A DNA stretch of 64,000 nucleotides from Amyelois transitella (Eukaryota > Arthropoda > Insecta > Lepidoptera > Pyralidae), in assembly GCF_032362555.1 (NCBI RefSeq), contig NC_083534.1, positions 1,702,001-1,766,000 of the forward strand, in the 5' to 3' direction. The notes under the pieces were generated by a model that saw only the letters and a program-made list of their open reading frames with translations, ran no database searches and was not told the DNA's origin. A program made the translations under genes and the position numbers. Positions 48,314 to 58,816 of this stretch are shown one piece after another (within the stretch, counting starts at the first letter, position 1; each line of letters opens with the position of its first letter).

Positions 48314-51247
48314 TGGGTAGCTCGAATCGGAGAATTAAACCAGTCTCCCTGACCTTGGCGTTCTTCAACGCTGATGGCCTCTCTGAACAAAGAGAGGAAG
48401 TCAGTAAGTACCTCGTCGACCATCAAGTCGACATTCTCTTGGTGCAAGAAACTTTCCTCAAACCCGCAAACCGCTCCCCGTGAATTGCTAATTACAACGT
48501 AATTCGTAATGATAGAGTCGGCCCTAAAGGCGGCACTCTCATCTATTACAAAAGATGCTTACATTGCATCCCTCTCCCTCCCCCGACTCTCGAGAACATC
48601 GAATGTTCTATACTCAGGTTGAGCATGACCGGCCATCAGTCGGTCAACATCGCCTCCTGCTACCTCCCTCCCGCAAAGAGACTTCTCGAAAGTGATCTTA
48701 AATCACTATTCGACCTTGGAAACGCCACTATTCTAGCCGGCGATTTCAACAGCAAGAGCATCCTATTTAATTCTGCCACGGATAGCTCCAATGGATTAGC
48801 CCTTCAACGTCTCATGGACGAGTTGGACTTTGAAGTTGTCGCTCCCGTAGCCCCTACTCACTATCCCCGCATAGTCTCCCACACCCCGAGTGTGATCGAC
48901 ATGGCCCTCATCAAGAACATCGCCCTCGAGGTGGTGGCTCTGGAGGTTCACGCCGAACTCGAATCCGACCATCGCCCGGTGCTCTTGCAACTCGGTCCAG
49001 TTGACAACGGGCAACCTGTTCATCATAGAACGGTGACCGACTGGAAGAAGCTCTCTGCAGCTCTCGACCGGCCGTCTCCCGATCTAGATGACATCCCCGA
49101 TAGGATCACCACCCCTGACGAGACAGACCACGCTATTCTCCGCCTCACAAATCACCTACAATCAGCTGTAATAGGCTGCACCAGGCGAGTCGCATCGATG
49201 GATCCCACCCATCGATGGGAGTTGCCCGATGACGTACGCGATTTGATGAGACGTAAGAATGCGGCAACGAGACACTATGACGCATACCCCACCGAGGACG
49301 CCAGACTCGAATTACGCTCCCTTCAACGTCAAGTGAGGGAGAAAATCCGAGAACTGAGAAACGAACGATGGGATAACACCTTATCACAGTTCCAACCATC
49401 CCACACCACATTCTGGAATCTGACCCGAGCTCTGCGTTCAAACAGAATCGAGCCAGCTCCCCCACTCAACAGACCCGACGGGTCGATCGCCTTCGAAGAC
49501 GAGGAAAAGGCTGAATGCCTAGCAGTCAACCTGGAGCAGCAATGCTCCCCGAGTCTCGAGCCGGTAGACCCGGTCCATCTCGCAGAGGTCAACAACGTTG
49601 CGGAAACTCTCACTCCCGCTAACTCTGACGAGTCCCTCCCGGACATACCCCTCCGCCCCACCACCCTCGACGAAGTCGAGGAAATCATCAAATCATACAG
49701 ACCCCGAAAGGCCCCCGGAGCCGACGGCATCTCTAATAACGTTCTCAAACGCCTTCCCCAATCTCTCTTGATTCTCCTAGTATGCATCTTCAATGCTGCT
49801 TTGGAAAACTGCACTTTTCCTAACGCATGGAAAAGTGCAACAGTCATTGGTATCCCCAAGCCGGGTAAGGACCCGGCTAACCCCTCCTCCTACCGACCCA
49901 TCAGTTTGCTCAACACCATGGGCAAGATCTTCGAGCGCATTATACTCGCTCGGCTGAAAGACTATATAGAGTCTAAAAGCCTCATCCCCGACGAGCAATT
50001 TGGCTTTAGGGCCAAACACTCGTGCGTCCAACAAGTGCACCGCCTCACGGAGCACATCCTATACAATAAAAACAGGGGCTGGAAAACGGGATCGGTCTTC
50101 TTCGACGTGGCCACGGCGTTTGACAAAGTATGGCACCAAGGTTTGATTTTCAAACTTGTTCGCATGGGGCTGCCATCCTCTCTCGTGCGCATCTTACGAG
50201 ACTTTTTGTCAAACCGCTCGTTCCGCTACCGTCTGGAGGGCTGTCTCTCGTCGCCCCGCCCCATCCGAGCCGGAGTCCCGCAAGGATCCGTGCTATCCCC
50301 GACCCTATACTCGATATACACTAGCGACTTTCCGCGAACCCCGAATGTGGAAGTAGCGCTCTACGCTGACGATACGGCACTCTACTCCGCCCACAAACAA
50401 TCGACCACCATAGTGAAACGACTCCAACAGGCCATCAAGGCTCTAGAGGAGTGGTTCCGCCTATGGAGGATCGAGGTAAACCCCACGAAGAGTACAGCAG
50501 TGTACTTTTCAAGGGACCCCAACATCACCACGAGACCCCGCCGGGGAGGCTCAACGCCGATCGTTGGCACCCTACAGATTTATGGCAGGCCCATTCCCTG
50601 GGCCAAACAAGCCAAATATTTAGGAGTCACCCTAGACAGTCGCATGACGTTTGGTCCTCATATCAAACGCGTCAAAAACAGAGCTGCCTTGTACCTCTAC
50701 AAGCTCAGCCCCATGATCGTCAACCCAAAAATGTCGTTTAGAAATAAACTGACATTATACAAGTTGTGCATCCGCCCCGTCCTCTCTTTTGCCAGCGTGT
50801 GTTTTGCGCACGCGGCAAAATCCAACATTGCTTCAACGCATACAAAATAGATTCCTCCGGAAGGCTACCGGGGCCCCCCGGTACACCAGAATGAGTGATC
50901 TCCACAGGGAACTGGAAATCCCATCGATAATTCGTTACTTCAAAGAAACGTCCCAACGTTTCTTTGAGCGAGCGCCCTCCCACCCGAACCCACTGGTAGT
51001 GCAAGCTGCCAATTATGCCCCCGCACCCAACGCAAGGTACAGAAGACCTAGGGATATCCTCTCCGATCCGGACGACCCAATTACGGCCGCCGTCCCCCCC
51101 TCAGACCCCTTACCTTCCCAACAGAGGCACCGTGCCGACATAGTCGCGTACATACACCGCGTTCGCCGGCGAACGCGGAGAAGTAGGACTAGTGGCCGGT
51201 TCACTAGGTACCGCCCCGCGGCGGCACCCGGTGGATCCGCCACTTAG
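48313..51247 (+). pseudogene. Jockey-type LINE ORF2 (endonuclease and reverse transcriptase), one stop and one frameshift
   Basis: Start ATG overlaps the ORF1 stop. The APE endonuclease is visible (ILLVQETFLKP, AGDFNSKSILFN, SDHRPVLLQLG), as is the RT (GIPKPGKDPANPSSYRPISL, QFGFRAKHSC, FFDVATAFDKVWHQGL, AGVPQGSVLSPTLYSIYTSD, ALYADDTALYS). TGA at 48,481-48,483 interrupts the endonuclease; the codon context (NRSP*IAN) suggests a CGA to TGA change. A one-base shift near 50,825 moves the frame before LLQRIQNRFLRKATGAP. The final frame ends at 51,247. Confidence 0.9.
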
Positions 51248-51471
51248 TCAGCCCTTATGGCAGTTGAACACTAGGTTCAACCTACACGGGTGGCGCCAAA
51301 GCCGAGGTCCGTCCCACTCTGGGAACCCTTTGAGCAGCCACTGCGTCGGCAGGAGGCCCTTCAGGCCCCGCCACAAAAAGTCCGGTTAAGTTGTTAAGCC
51401 CTTCAGGCAACAACGAGAAATTACATAAAAAAAAAAAAAAAAATTAAAAAAAAAAACAAATCAGCTATTTA

Positions 51472-51929
51472 TCAACCCGTCATCAACACAAGGAGAAACG
51501 CAAAAAGACGACATCTGGACCACGAGATGAGAGAGATCACCCGCAACACCTGAAAACTACAACAAAGTTTCAAGCAATTGCAAAACCCGTACCACCTGCA
51601 ACATTTACAAACATAGCCTGAAACCACCTATTCTCCACTCTGACCATCACTCGATTCAACAATCTCTTGTCTCTGCCGCACCTGTAAGCCTGTACCTCGA
51701 TGTCTCAGAGCAGTTCAGTGCGCGAGTCAGTGTTAGTTTATCATATGAAGCTGTTGCACATCACAACGTGAGTAGAAATTTCATTTTTCACTATCATATT
51801 TGTCTTTTGATTGTTCTATACGAGTATACCTTTACAATGTCTGACAACGGGGAAAGTTCAGTGTTAGCATCAGCAGAGTCGACTTGCATTCTAAAAATAG
51901 ATACATTGTTAAAGTTCATCAAAACGTAT
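51472..51929 (+). other. Retroelement leader and short gag-like start
   Basis: No full gene. An ATG at 51,838 opens MSDNGESSVLASAESTCILK, which looks like the start of a retroelement gag; it ends near 51,930 where LTR-like sequence begins. A GTGAGT at 51,768 could be a donor. Uncertain. Confidence 0.3.
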
Positions 51930-52100
51930 TGATGAAATAGTTATTTGCAAAGTTATAACAAGCGCCATCTATAACTATGCATGTAAACTAAAAGCGACTC
52001 GCGCTTTGCTCCGTGTGTGCAGCCATTGTATTATTGTCTTGTCTTTAATATACCACAGTGAACCACGACATTGTTGTTTTATTTAACTTACTAAAGACAA
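51930..52100 (+). repeat. LTR-like segment sharing a 38-bp block with 45,634
   Basis: TGATGAAATAGTTATTTGCA then AAGTTATAACAAGCGCCAT is nearly the same as at 45,636. The rest (TTTGCTCCGTGTGTGCAGCC, CTTTAATATACCACAGTGA) resembles an LTR with a downstream leader. Borders not resolved. Confidence 0.4.
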
Positions 52101-52189
52101 TCCAGTTTTAATATCACATTAAATTATCACGTATGATGGTAATAGGGACGATTTAAGTTCATAGATCGCAAATTGCGACCGAGCTTTTA

Positions 52190-52845
52190 CCGAACTTAGC
52201 GGAAGAAAATCAAAAATCTATTTTATTTGCTTTCGTACAGAACCAATTAACTGATAACGCACAATCAACCTGTAGCAATTCGATTTTCAATGATTGGATT
52301 GATCTAAAAGAGTTCCTAAAATCCAGATTTGGTAATAAAAAACATCAAACTCATTTACTAATTGAATTACAATCGTGTACAGCCGCAAAATAAAAGTGTT
52401 TCCCAATATATTAATAGATTGGAAACCTGCTTAAAAAGACAAACACAAATACATCAAACAAACATGTATGAGTAACGAACTACTTTCAGGACAAATTGAA
52501 AGCACTAATCAATTAGCCCTTCAAGTATTTTTACTCGGAATTACAAGTACAAGTAATTACAAAACGATATCCGAAATTCTCCCTATCTTTATAAATTCCA
52601 AACGAGACGCGTAACTCTCGTCAAGGCAAATGTTTAAAATCCTCAAATCAAAGAAGGATTGATAAGTAACATAAATATTTTAAATGAAGTATATCTCTGA
52701 CAACAACAACAGGACGACACAATAAGTGAGTGTACCCAATGCAGTAGCAGAACTTCGAGTAACTGTGATCCTGTTCTAAACGATATTCTAACGATTCAAA
52801 GCAACGCTTCCAGATCAAATTTACCAAATACATCATTAAATTAAT
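52190..52845 (+). pseudogene. Gypsy-type gag remnant
   Basis: LAEENQKSILFAFVQNQLTD, then FNDWIDLKEFLKSRFGNKKH, LIELQSC, SVSQYINRLETCLKRQ and LALQVFLLGITSTSNY match errantivirus-type Gag capsid segments across several frames. Many stops. Confidence 0.6.
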
Positions 52846-52919
52846 TGGATAATTAAGAGTAAACCATTTAAATTCCGAGGATTGGAATTCTTTATTGAAT
52901 ATTTGTAAAAAATATAATT

Positions 52920-52963
52920 CTTTATTGTTTTTGGAAGGTTATCACCTTCCAAAAAGAATAAAG
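52920..52963. repeat. Inverted repeat, 20-bp arms
   Basis: CTTTATTGTTTTTGGAAGGT (52,920-52,939) and ACCTTCCAAAAAGAATAAAG (52,944-52,963) differ at one position, with a 4-base loop. It lies between gypsy gag and RT remnants. A shorter palindrome (AGTACTT/AAGTACT) follows. Confidence 0.85.
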
Positions 52964-53109
52964 TACTTATTTAACAAGTACTAAAGTACTGAAACAAAAA
53001 ATTTCTACTCCTATTGATCACCCAATTCAAAGTAAAACATATCCTTATCCTTCATAAGGAGGAAGTAAATAATCAAATTGATAAGATGCTAAAACCAAAT
53101 GTAAACCTT

Positions 53110-53540
53110 CAGTAAGCCCTTGGTCCTCTCCATTATGGGTAGTACCTAAAAAACAGGATTCTTCATAAAAATTAAATGGCGAGTGGTTATTGATTACCGG
53201 AAACTAAACAACGTTACGGTAGGTGACGCATACCCGTTACCCAACATAAGCGAGATTCTAGATCAGTTAGGATATGCTAAATATTTTACAACCCTAGATC
53301 TAGCTAGTGGATTTTATCAAATCTAGATGAATCCTGATGATATTCCTAAAACAGCATTTTTACACCTCGCGGATTATTTGAATATATCAGAATGCCTTTC
53401 GGATAAAAAAATGCGCCAGCCACTTTCCAGAACTAATGAATAATGTACTTAGCGGTATTCAAGGTATTAAGTGTTTCGTTTATTTGGATGACATCGTAAT
53501 ATATGCTAATTCAATTAAAGATCACGAGGAAAAACTAGGG
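53110..53540 (+). pseudogene. Gypsy reverse transcriptase remnant
   Basis: [60 protein letters not shown](stop)MNPDDIPKTAF, CFVYLDDIVIYANSIKDHEE. The catalytic YLDD is present but the frame changes at least twice. It ends abruptly at GGGTTAGGG before a LINE tail. Confidence 0.8.
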
Positions 53541-53576
53541 TTAGGGTATACGATACGTTTATGTCTTTTATATTAA

Positions 53577-53750
53577 ACTAGCGACCCGCCCCGGCTTCGC
53601 ACGGGTGCAAAATTATAAATGTTATAATATACAAAAACCTTCCTCTTGAATCACTCTACCTGTTACAAAAAACCGCATCAAAATCCGTTGCGTAATTTTA
53701 AAGATTTAAGCATACAGACAAACAGACTAAAATAGCGACTTTGTTTTATT
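53577..53750 (+). repeat. LINE 3' end (ACTAGCGACCCGCCCCGG type)
   Basis: Starts ACTAGCGACCCGCCCCGGCT, has CATCAAAATCCGTTGCGTAA and ends with ATAGCGACTTTGTTTTATTA. This is a widespread arthropod interspersed repeat, probably the 3' part of a CR1/L2-type LINE. Confidence 0.65.
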
Positions 53751-54640
53751 ATGTAGTGATTTAGTAGTAGCTCGTTTAAGTCTTTTTCATTATTTAAATT
53801 TACTCCATTATTTCACAAGTTTCCTCTTTAGAATAATTTTAATTACTTTAATTTTATTTTTAATTAGTTTCATTCCATTTTAGTATTTTTAATTTAGTTT
53901 AAGTTTTCTTTTTTAATTACTTTAGTAACATTTTAATTGATTTTTATTTTTAATAAGTAGTTTAGATAATTAGTTAGATTGATTGCTTAGTGAAAGTTTA
54001 AGATTTAGTTTGTAGGTATTGTTTTTAATTTCTATTTATTGTTTTTTTTAAATATTTTTTGTCTGTGCAAAAAGTACAATCTTTTTGTATTTTTTTATTT
54101 ACATTTGTTTTTAATTAATATGGATATCAAAAGGAAGGCACGCGAATTATTATATTCTAGAAATTTTAACTTTTGGAATTACGCGGCTTTAATAACGACC
54201 GAAGAAAGGGCGATCGAGGTGGCTAGGGCATGGTTTTTAATGCCTGGCGAAAGGGGCAATTGGCCGCGTTGCCATTTTAGAATGGCTGTGTGTTGCCTTT
54301 AAAAAATACAATTTTTGAAAAAAGTAAGTTATCTATTTTAAACACCTTACGGTTAATAATGCACTTTTATAGGAAAGATAAGGTGACACAGGCGCCTATT
54401 GATGTCGGAGTCACAAAAAAAACTGCCATTCAGTTTTTTCACTACCTGCGGGAGGTGTGTGAAGTGGCCGAAGCTCACGACCGTGAAATGTTGGGGGTGC
54501 GGATGACGTCGTAGAAGTTGACGAAACGCACTTATATACAAATAAGTACCATAGGGGTCGACTTCTACGACATCAGACATGGTCTTTCGGGTGCATTAGT
54601 CGAAAGACTAAACAGATGCACGTCGAATTAATTCCAGACA
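53751..54640 (+). pseudogene. Merlin (IS1016-type) transposase, copy 1
   Basis: T-rich 5' region, then ATG at 54,120 (MDIKRKARELLYSRNFNFWN, ITTEERAIEVARAWFLMPGE). After a frame change: KKTAIQFFHYLREVCEVAEA, then VEVDETHLYTNKYHRGR (first catalytic Asp). The copy stops after PDKTRQSL and is fused to gag-like sequence. Stops and frameshifts at 54,302 and 54,514. The middle and last catalytic residues are lost. Confidence 0.7.
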
Positions 54641-54790
54641 AGACGCGACAGAGCCTCGTAGGAGAAGTTCCTGAGATTGACTCGGAATTTCTCACAGCAC
54701 TAGGCGATCCAGCTGACGAGAAATCAACATACGGAGAAAATATACATCACAATCTTGCAGATCGATGAATATAGGGTATATTGAGTCGTG
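54641..54790 (+). pseudogene. Gag-like fragment of uncertain retroelement
   Basis: Reads EVPEIDSEFLTALGDPADEK, STYGENIHHNLADR, then GLSKENKDSL. The pattern (LGDPxxxxxxYGxxIHxxLAxR...GLSKExxxxL) recurs in gag-like proteins of animal retroelements. Family not resolved. Confidence 0.4.
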
Positions 54791-54849
54791 GTCTTTCAAA
54801 AGAAAATAAGGACTCCTTGTTTTATTATCGTGCTTTTATTTTTTTTATT

Positions 54850-55850
54850 TACGTGTAAGTTTAAGATTTAGTTTGTAGGTATTGTTTTTAATTGCAATTT
54901 ATTGTTTTTTTTAATTTTTTTTTGCCTGTGCATTGTGCTTTTTGTTTTTTTTATTTACATTTGTTTTCAATTAATATGGATATCAAAAGGAAGGCACGCG
55001 AATTATTATATTCTAGAAATTTTAACTTTTGGAATTACGCGGCTTTAATAACGACCGAAGAAAGGGCGATCGAGGTGGCTAGGGCATGGTTTGTAATGCC
55101 TGGCGAAAGGGGCAATTGGCCGCGTTGCCATTTTAGAACGGCTGTGTGTCGCCTTTAAAAAATACAATTTTTGAAAAAAGTAAGTTATCTATTTTGAACA
55201 CCTTACGGTTAATAATGCACTTTTATAGGAAAGATAAGGTGACACAGGCGGCTATTGATGTCGGAGTCACAAAAAAAACTGCCATTCAATTTTTTCACTA
55301 CCTGCGGGAGGTGTGTGAAGTGGCCGAAACCCACGACCGTGAAATGTTGGGGGTGCGGATGACGTCGTAGAAGTTGACGAAACGCACTTATATACAAATA
55401 AGTACCATAGGGGTCGACTTCTACGACATCAGACATGGTCTTTCGGGTGCATTAGTCGAAGACAAAACAGATGCACGTCGAATTAATTCCAGACAAGGCG
55501 CGACAGACCCTCGACCCCATAATACGAGTAGCAGGAAACGTGCGTCGAGGGTCCTTTTTGATGTCGGACATGCATCGCTCATATTTCGAATTGCATCTGC
55601 GGCTTGGTATGGGCGGCCACTTCACAGTGAATCATAGGGAGCAATTCGTAAATGGCACAGTGGACATCCCAGTGGATCAATCACTGGGAATGCTGGTCGC
55701 TGGCTCAAATTTAGTGAGGACCAAAGTACACATGAAAAAGATTGAACGGCAATGTTAGAACTGGAACGCCATTGCCGGACTTGCCATAGCCAGCGACGTC
55801 TTCCGTGGTACATGGTGGAGTACATGTATCGCCAAAATGAGCAACGTCAC
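54850..55850 (+). pseudogene. Merlin (IS1016-type) transposase, copy 2
   Basis: Near-copy of the first (ATG 54,976) but extends through the whole core: VEVDETHLYTNKYHRGR (Asp), LIPDKARQTLDPIIRVAGN, SFLMSDMHRSYFELHLRLGM (Asp), GHFTVNHREQFVNGTVDIP, VHMKKIERQ (Glu) and RRLPWYMVEYMYRQNE. Frames change near 55,158, 55,370, 55,465 and 55,755. The order of all three catalytic blocks supports the Merlin call. It is dead but recently related to copy 1. Confidence 0.78.
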
Positions 55851-55929
55851 CAAAGAGAAAGGAAAGACTGCTACCCAATCTCCAGATCAGCAAAGGCAGA
55901 AATAACCCTCCTGCAAAGTACTCAAGGAG

Positions 55930-56660
55930 GAAGTCAGTGAGCTGCGGATGGACATGGAGCGAATGCTGCAAGAAGTCCGTAGCCTCAGAACTGTCTCGAA
56001 GAAGGAGATTGGGGAGAAACGAGAGCAAGATTTTGCTCAACTCCAAAAATTTCCTATTTTCAGAGTTGAGCAAAATCTTGCTAGACGCAGAGTCTCAAAA
56101 ATCAAATTAAGACGAACTCAGCCCCTAAGGTTAAGGAGGCGAAACCGCAAAATACGCTGGTAAGAATAAACAACGTAATGGCATACCTTAAAGGCGATGA
56201 AATGGTCGAGCACATAAAGACACATAACAAAAAACTCTTCGAGAACTTGCCTGACGACCACCAACACATCCGCTTGAGGTACAGAAAGCGAACAAGGAAC
56301 CTGCTACAGTGCCATGCAGTATTAAAGGTTGCACCATTTCTTCACAGGCGCATGCTGGAGGCGGGCGCGGTCCACATAGCGACGCAAAGGCGAACTGTGA
56401 AAAACCAGTCCCTTCTAGTGCAGTGCGCCAAATGTCTTGGATACGGGCATCCCAAGGCATTCCGCCGGGAGGCGGCGCTGTATTACAATTAGTGCGGCGG
56501 CGCCCACTCCTGGCAAGAGTGCCAAACAAGGCAGGAGGAAGGGCCGCTAAGGTGCAAAAACTGCAAAGACGCCAAGCACAATACGTCTTCCTGTCCCGTC
56601 ACAGGGCGTTCAGCGAAGAATTCCCGGAAAGAGAAGTGAGGGATAGACTAGCGTGTGTGT
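55930..56660 (+). pseudogene. R1-clade LINE ORF1 remnant 1
   Basis: Across frames: MDMERMLQEVRSLRTVSKKE, YRKRTRNLLQCHAVLKVAPF, RRMLEAGAVHIATQRRTVKN, LVQCAKCLGYGHPKAF (zinc knuckle, final Cys lost to Arg), CGGAHSWQEC and CKNCKDAKHN. This pattern of three knuckles after a YRxRxRN block is typical of R1-like ORF1. A 20-bp inverted repeat interrupts it at 56,024-56,082. Confidence 0.7.
56024..56082. repeat. Perfect inverted repeat, 20-bp arms
   Basis: AGCAAGATTTTGCTCAACTC (56,024-56,043) and GAGTTGAGCAAAATCTTGCT (56,063-56,082) are exact reverse complements around a 19-base loop. Confidence 0.95.
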
Positions 56661-56769
56661 GAACAGTGTAAGTTGATAAAGAGTTGGAAAACCATTAGAG
56701 GAAAATCTGGACAATCACTTTGGTACCACAAATAACACTGAGGCCAATAGTTATATTTTTTTAATCTAC

Positions 56770-57020
56770 GGCAAGGGGAATGGAAAAAGCAGATTGTTTT
56801 GTTACAAGGCTAAGGAATGCAACTAAGATCTGTGCTTTTAAAAAAGAAAAGAGATTGATAAGAGATATGTTGATTATAGGAGTGAGCGACATTAGACTCC
56901 AGGAAAGATTATCATGGGAAGCAGAGTCAACATCCGACAAAGCGATAAATTTATGTCAAACAGCAGAAAATAACAAAAAAACAAATAAAAGAGATGGAGG
57001 CTCCGGTGGGGTTAGATGAC
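56770..57020 (+). pseudogene. Gypsy-type gag remnant 2
   Basis: ADCFVTRLRNATKICAFKKE, RLIRDMLIIGVSDIRLQERL and SDKAINLCQTAENN match the capsid of Gypsy-like retroelements (FVTxLRxxxxxCxF...IRDxIIxGIxDxxLQERLL). Short, no knuckles. Nearby 57,030-57,200 may be more of it. Confidence 0.6.
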
Positions 57021-57202
57021 TCGGTGGTATCTCAAAGAAATGTAGTTGGATGCAGCTGGCAGTTATGATGACACCCGATATTACAGAATTGGCGACGGCC
57101 CATCCACTCGTACAGAAACAAATCAATGTTTTATTTAATTTTAAGTTACATAGGAAAGGTGTGGAGAAAGTAATTTGGCATGGCATTATAGCGAAATGTT
57201 TT

Positions 57203-57253
57203 TGTTTTGATAATTATTTAAAGACGCAGTGTCTTTAAATAATTATCAAAACA
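57203..57253. repeat. Perfect inverted repeat, 23-bp arms, 5-base loop
   Basis: TTTGATAATTATTTAAAGAC (57,206-57,225) is mirrored by GTCTTTAAATAATTATCAAA (57,231-57,250), and pairing continues a few bases outward. The loop is GCAGT. It marks the junction between gypsy-like plus-strand sequence and a reverse Merlin fragment. Confidence 0.95.
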
Positions 57254-57257
57254 CAGC

Positions 57258-57400
57258 CTTTCGAAAGGCATTAAAAACCAAGCCTTAGCCACCTCGAGCG
57301 CCCATTCTTCAGTCGTTAGTAAAGTCGCATAATTCTAAAAATTAAAATTTCTAGCATATAGTAACTCGCGTGCTTTTCTTCTCTAACGGTTTTTCTGTAA
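57258..57400 (-). pseudogene. Merlin transposase N-terminal fragment, copy 3
   Basis: The minus strand reads AARVTICxNFNF-like sequence matching the starts of copies 1 and 2 (AAAAGCACGCGAGTTACTAT, CTAGAAATTTTAATTTTTAG, GAAGAATGGGCGCTCGAGGT). It is more divergent and carries changes not seen in the other two. Confidence 0.7.
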
Positions 57401-57532
57401 TTCAAACATCCATTTTAGTCTAAAATAAATTTTTTTTCTTCCGAACCGCCCTTTGCGGTCTTCCTCACCTGTGGCAGGCCAACAGCTGGCCCTTCCGAAC
57501 GCACTCGAGCGAACATTGAGCCCATTAGTGAG

Positions 57533-58816
57533 ATGGATGATGATGATATTCTAACCCCCAGTGTGGACGTTTTAACATCTCCCGAATCAGACATGCCTCG
57601 TCTCCAGTACATGTCTGATAACGAATCAATTAGTACTCCACAAGTGACTGACCCTATCGCTCTCATACAACCATCTGCCAAAACTGCACAAGCTCCCAAA
57701 TCAACAACAACGAAATGCAGCAAAACCTCTAGTAATATAGTCATCGGACTGCCGGCTCGCTCTGAGGATGTGAGGAGCATGGACTCATTCATGGCAGTAG
57801 TCACTAAGTTGACTTATACAATCAACAAAGCCGTGAATGAGGACAAGAGTGTCACAGCATATAACAAACGGCTCATTGCGGCTGCCGCGCAAGAGATCCA
57901 AAGATCTGCACAAGCGCTAGCTAAGGTTAACGAGGCCGAACCAACCACAGTGCCTCCGAGTGCCGAAGTTCTCCCGGACAAGAGTTCTCTAGTCTTTTGA
58001 CATTCGGGAATGCATTCGAGAGGAACTCAAAGTGATGCCGGTTCCCACTCTCCACCAGTGCCCACCAAATCTTTTGCCGCGGCCGTGGCGTCGCCCTTCC
58101 CGAAACTCCCTACTCCCCCGTCGCGCACCCTACCTTCCATTATCGTTAAGGCCAAATAGGCCGGTGATAAGCAACCGGTGGTATACGACGAATGGAAGAA
58201 GAACATCTCGTTCCGTAACACTCCTTTTGCTCTTTCCAAAGTCAAGCCCCTGCGCCAAAACATGTTGAAGGTTGAATTTGATACCGTAGAACAACGTAAA
58301 GAGGTGTTACAGAAAGTGAACAACGTCCCAGGCATAGTTGCAGAAGAGTCAAAACTCCGTCGCCCCCTCATCATCCTCAAGGGAGTTAGTAAGGATATCC
58401 AAAAAGAAGAACTAGTCGGTATTGTGAGCCACCAGAACCGTGATGATATCCGACTCTGTTTCCTCCTCAATAACCGAAATGAGCGGTATTTCAACGCGGT
58501 GTTGGAGGTAGCCCCGTCGATCCGGAGCAGGCTGGTGGATGAGGAGCGCGTCAATGTGGACTACCAGCGGGTGCACGTGGCGGACTTCAGCCGATTCGTG
58601 CACTGCTACAAATACCTGCAATTCGGGCACACCAACAACAAGTGCACCGCTGAAGTTCACCCGTGTGACCGTGCTGACTCCAACAAGAAATGCTGCTACA
58701 ACTGTAAAGCCGTGCGAGGCGCAAACACCAACCACTCCGCCACTGACAACCAATCATGCCCCAGTATAACAAATGCAATTAAATCCCTTCAAGAGAGCAC
58801 CGACTATGGGTACTAA
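57533..58816 (+). pseudogene. R1-clade LINE ORF1 remnant 2 (two in-frame stops)
   Basis: A single frame of about 427 codons, closed only by TGA at 57,998-58,000 and TAG at 58,157-58,159. It has an acidic N-terminus, a helical middle (AAAQEIQRSAQALAKVNEAE), then the ORF1 core (LKVEFDTVEQRKEVLQKVNN, RRPLIILKGVSKDIQKEELV, YFNAVLEVAPSIRSRLVDEE) and two degenerate knuckles (CYKYLQFGHTNNKC, CYNCKAVRGANTNHSA). ORF2 does not follow. Confidence 0.75.

Larger units (their letters stand above)
46413..51460 (+). mobile_element. Jockey-type LINE, full length
   Basis: Bounded by the 11-bp target duplication TCAGCTATTTA (46,402-46,412 and 51,461-51,471), so the 5' end is intact. It has a 194-bp 5' UTR, two ORFs overlapping by one base (TAATG at 48,311-48,315), a short 3' UTR and an A-rich tail (51,425-51,460). 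It is GC-rich compared with its surroundings. ORF2 has one in-frame stop and one frameshift, so the copy is probably inactive but recent. Confidence 0.92.

Noticed and set aside
49806-49842. Inverted repeat TGCACTTTTCC/GGAAAAGTGCA in the LINE ORF2
   Set aside because: Arms are 11 bp, lie within intact coding sequence and read as normal RT protein; likely coincidental.
53545-53560. Telomere-like GGGTTAGGG
   Set aside because: Only two units, at the broken end of a gypsy RT; insect telomeric repeats are usually TTAGG and would be longer.
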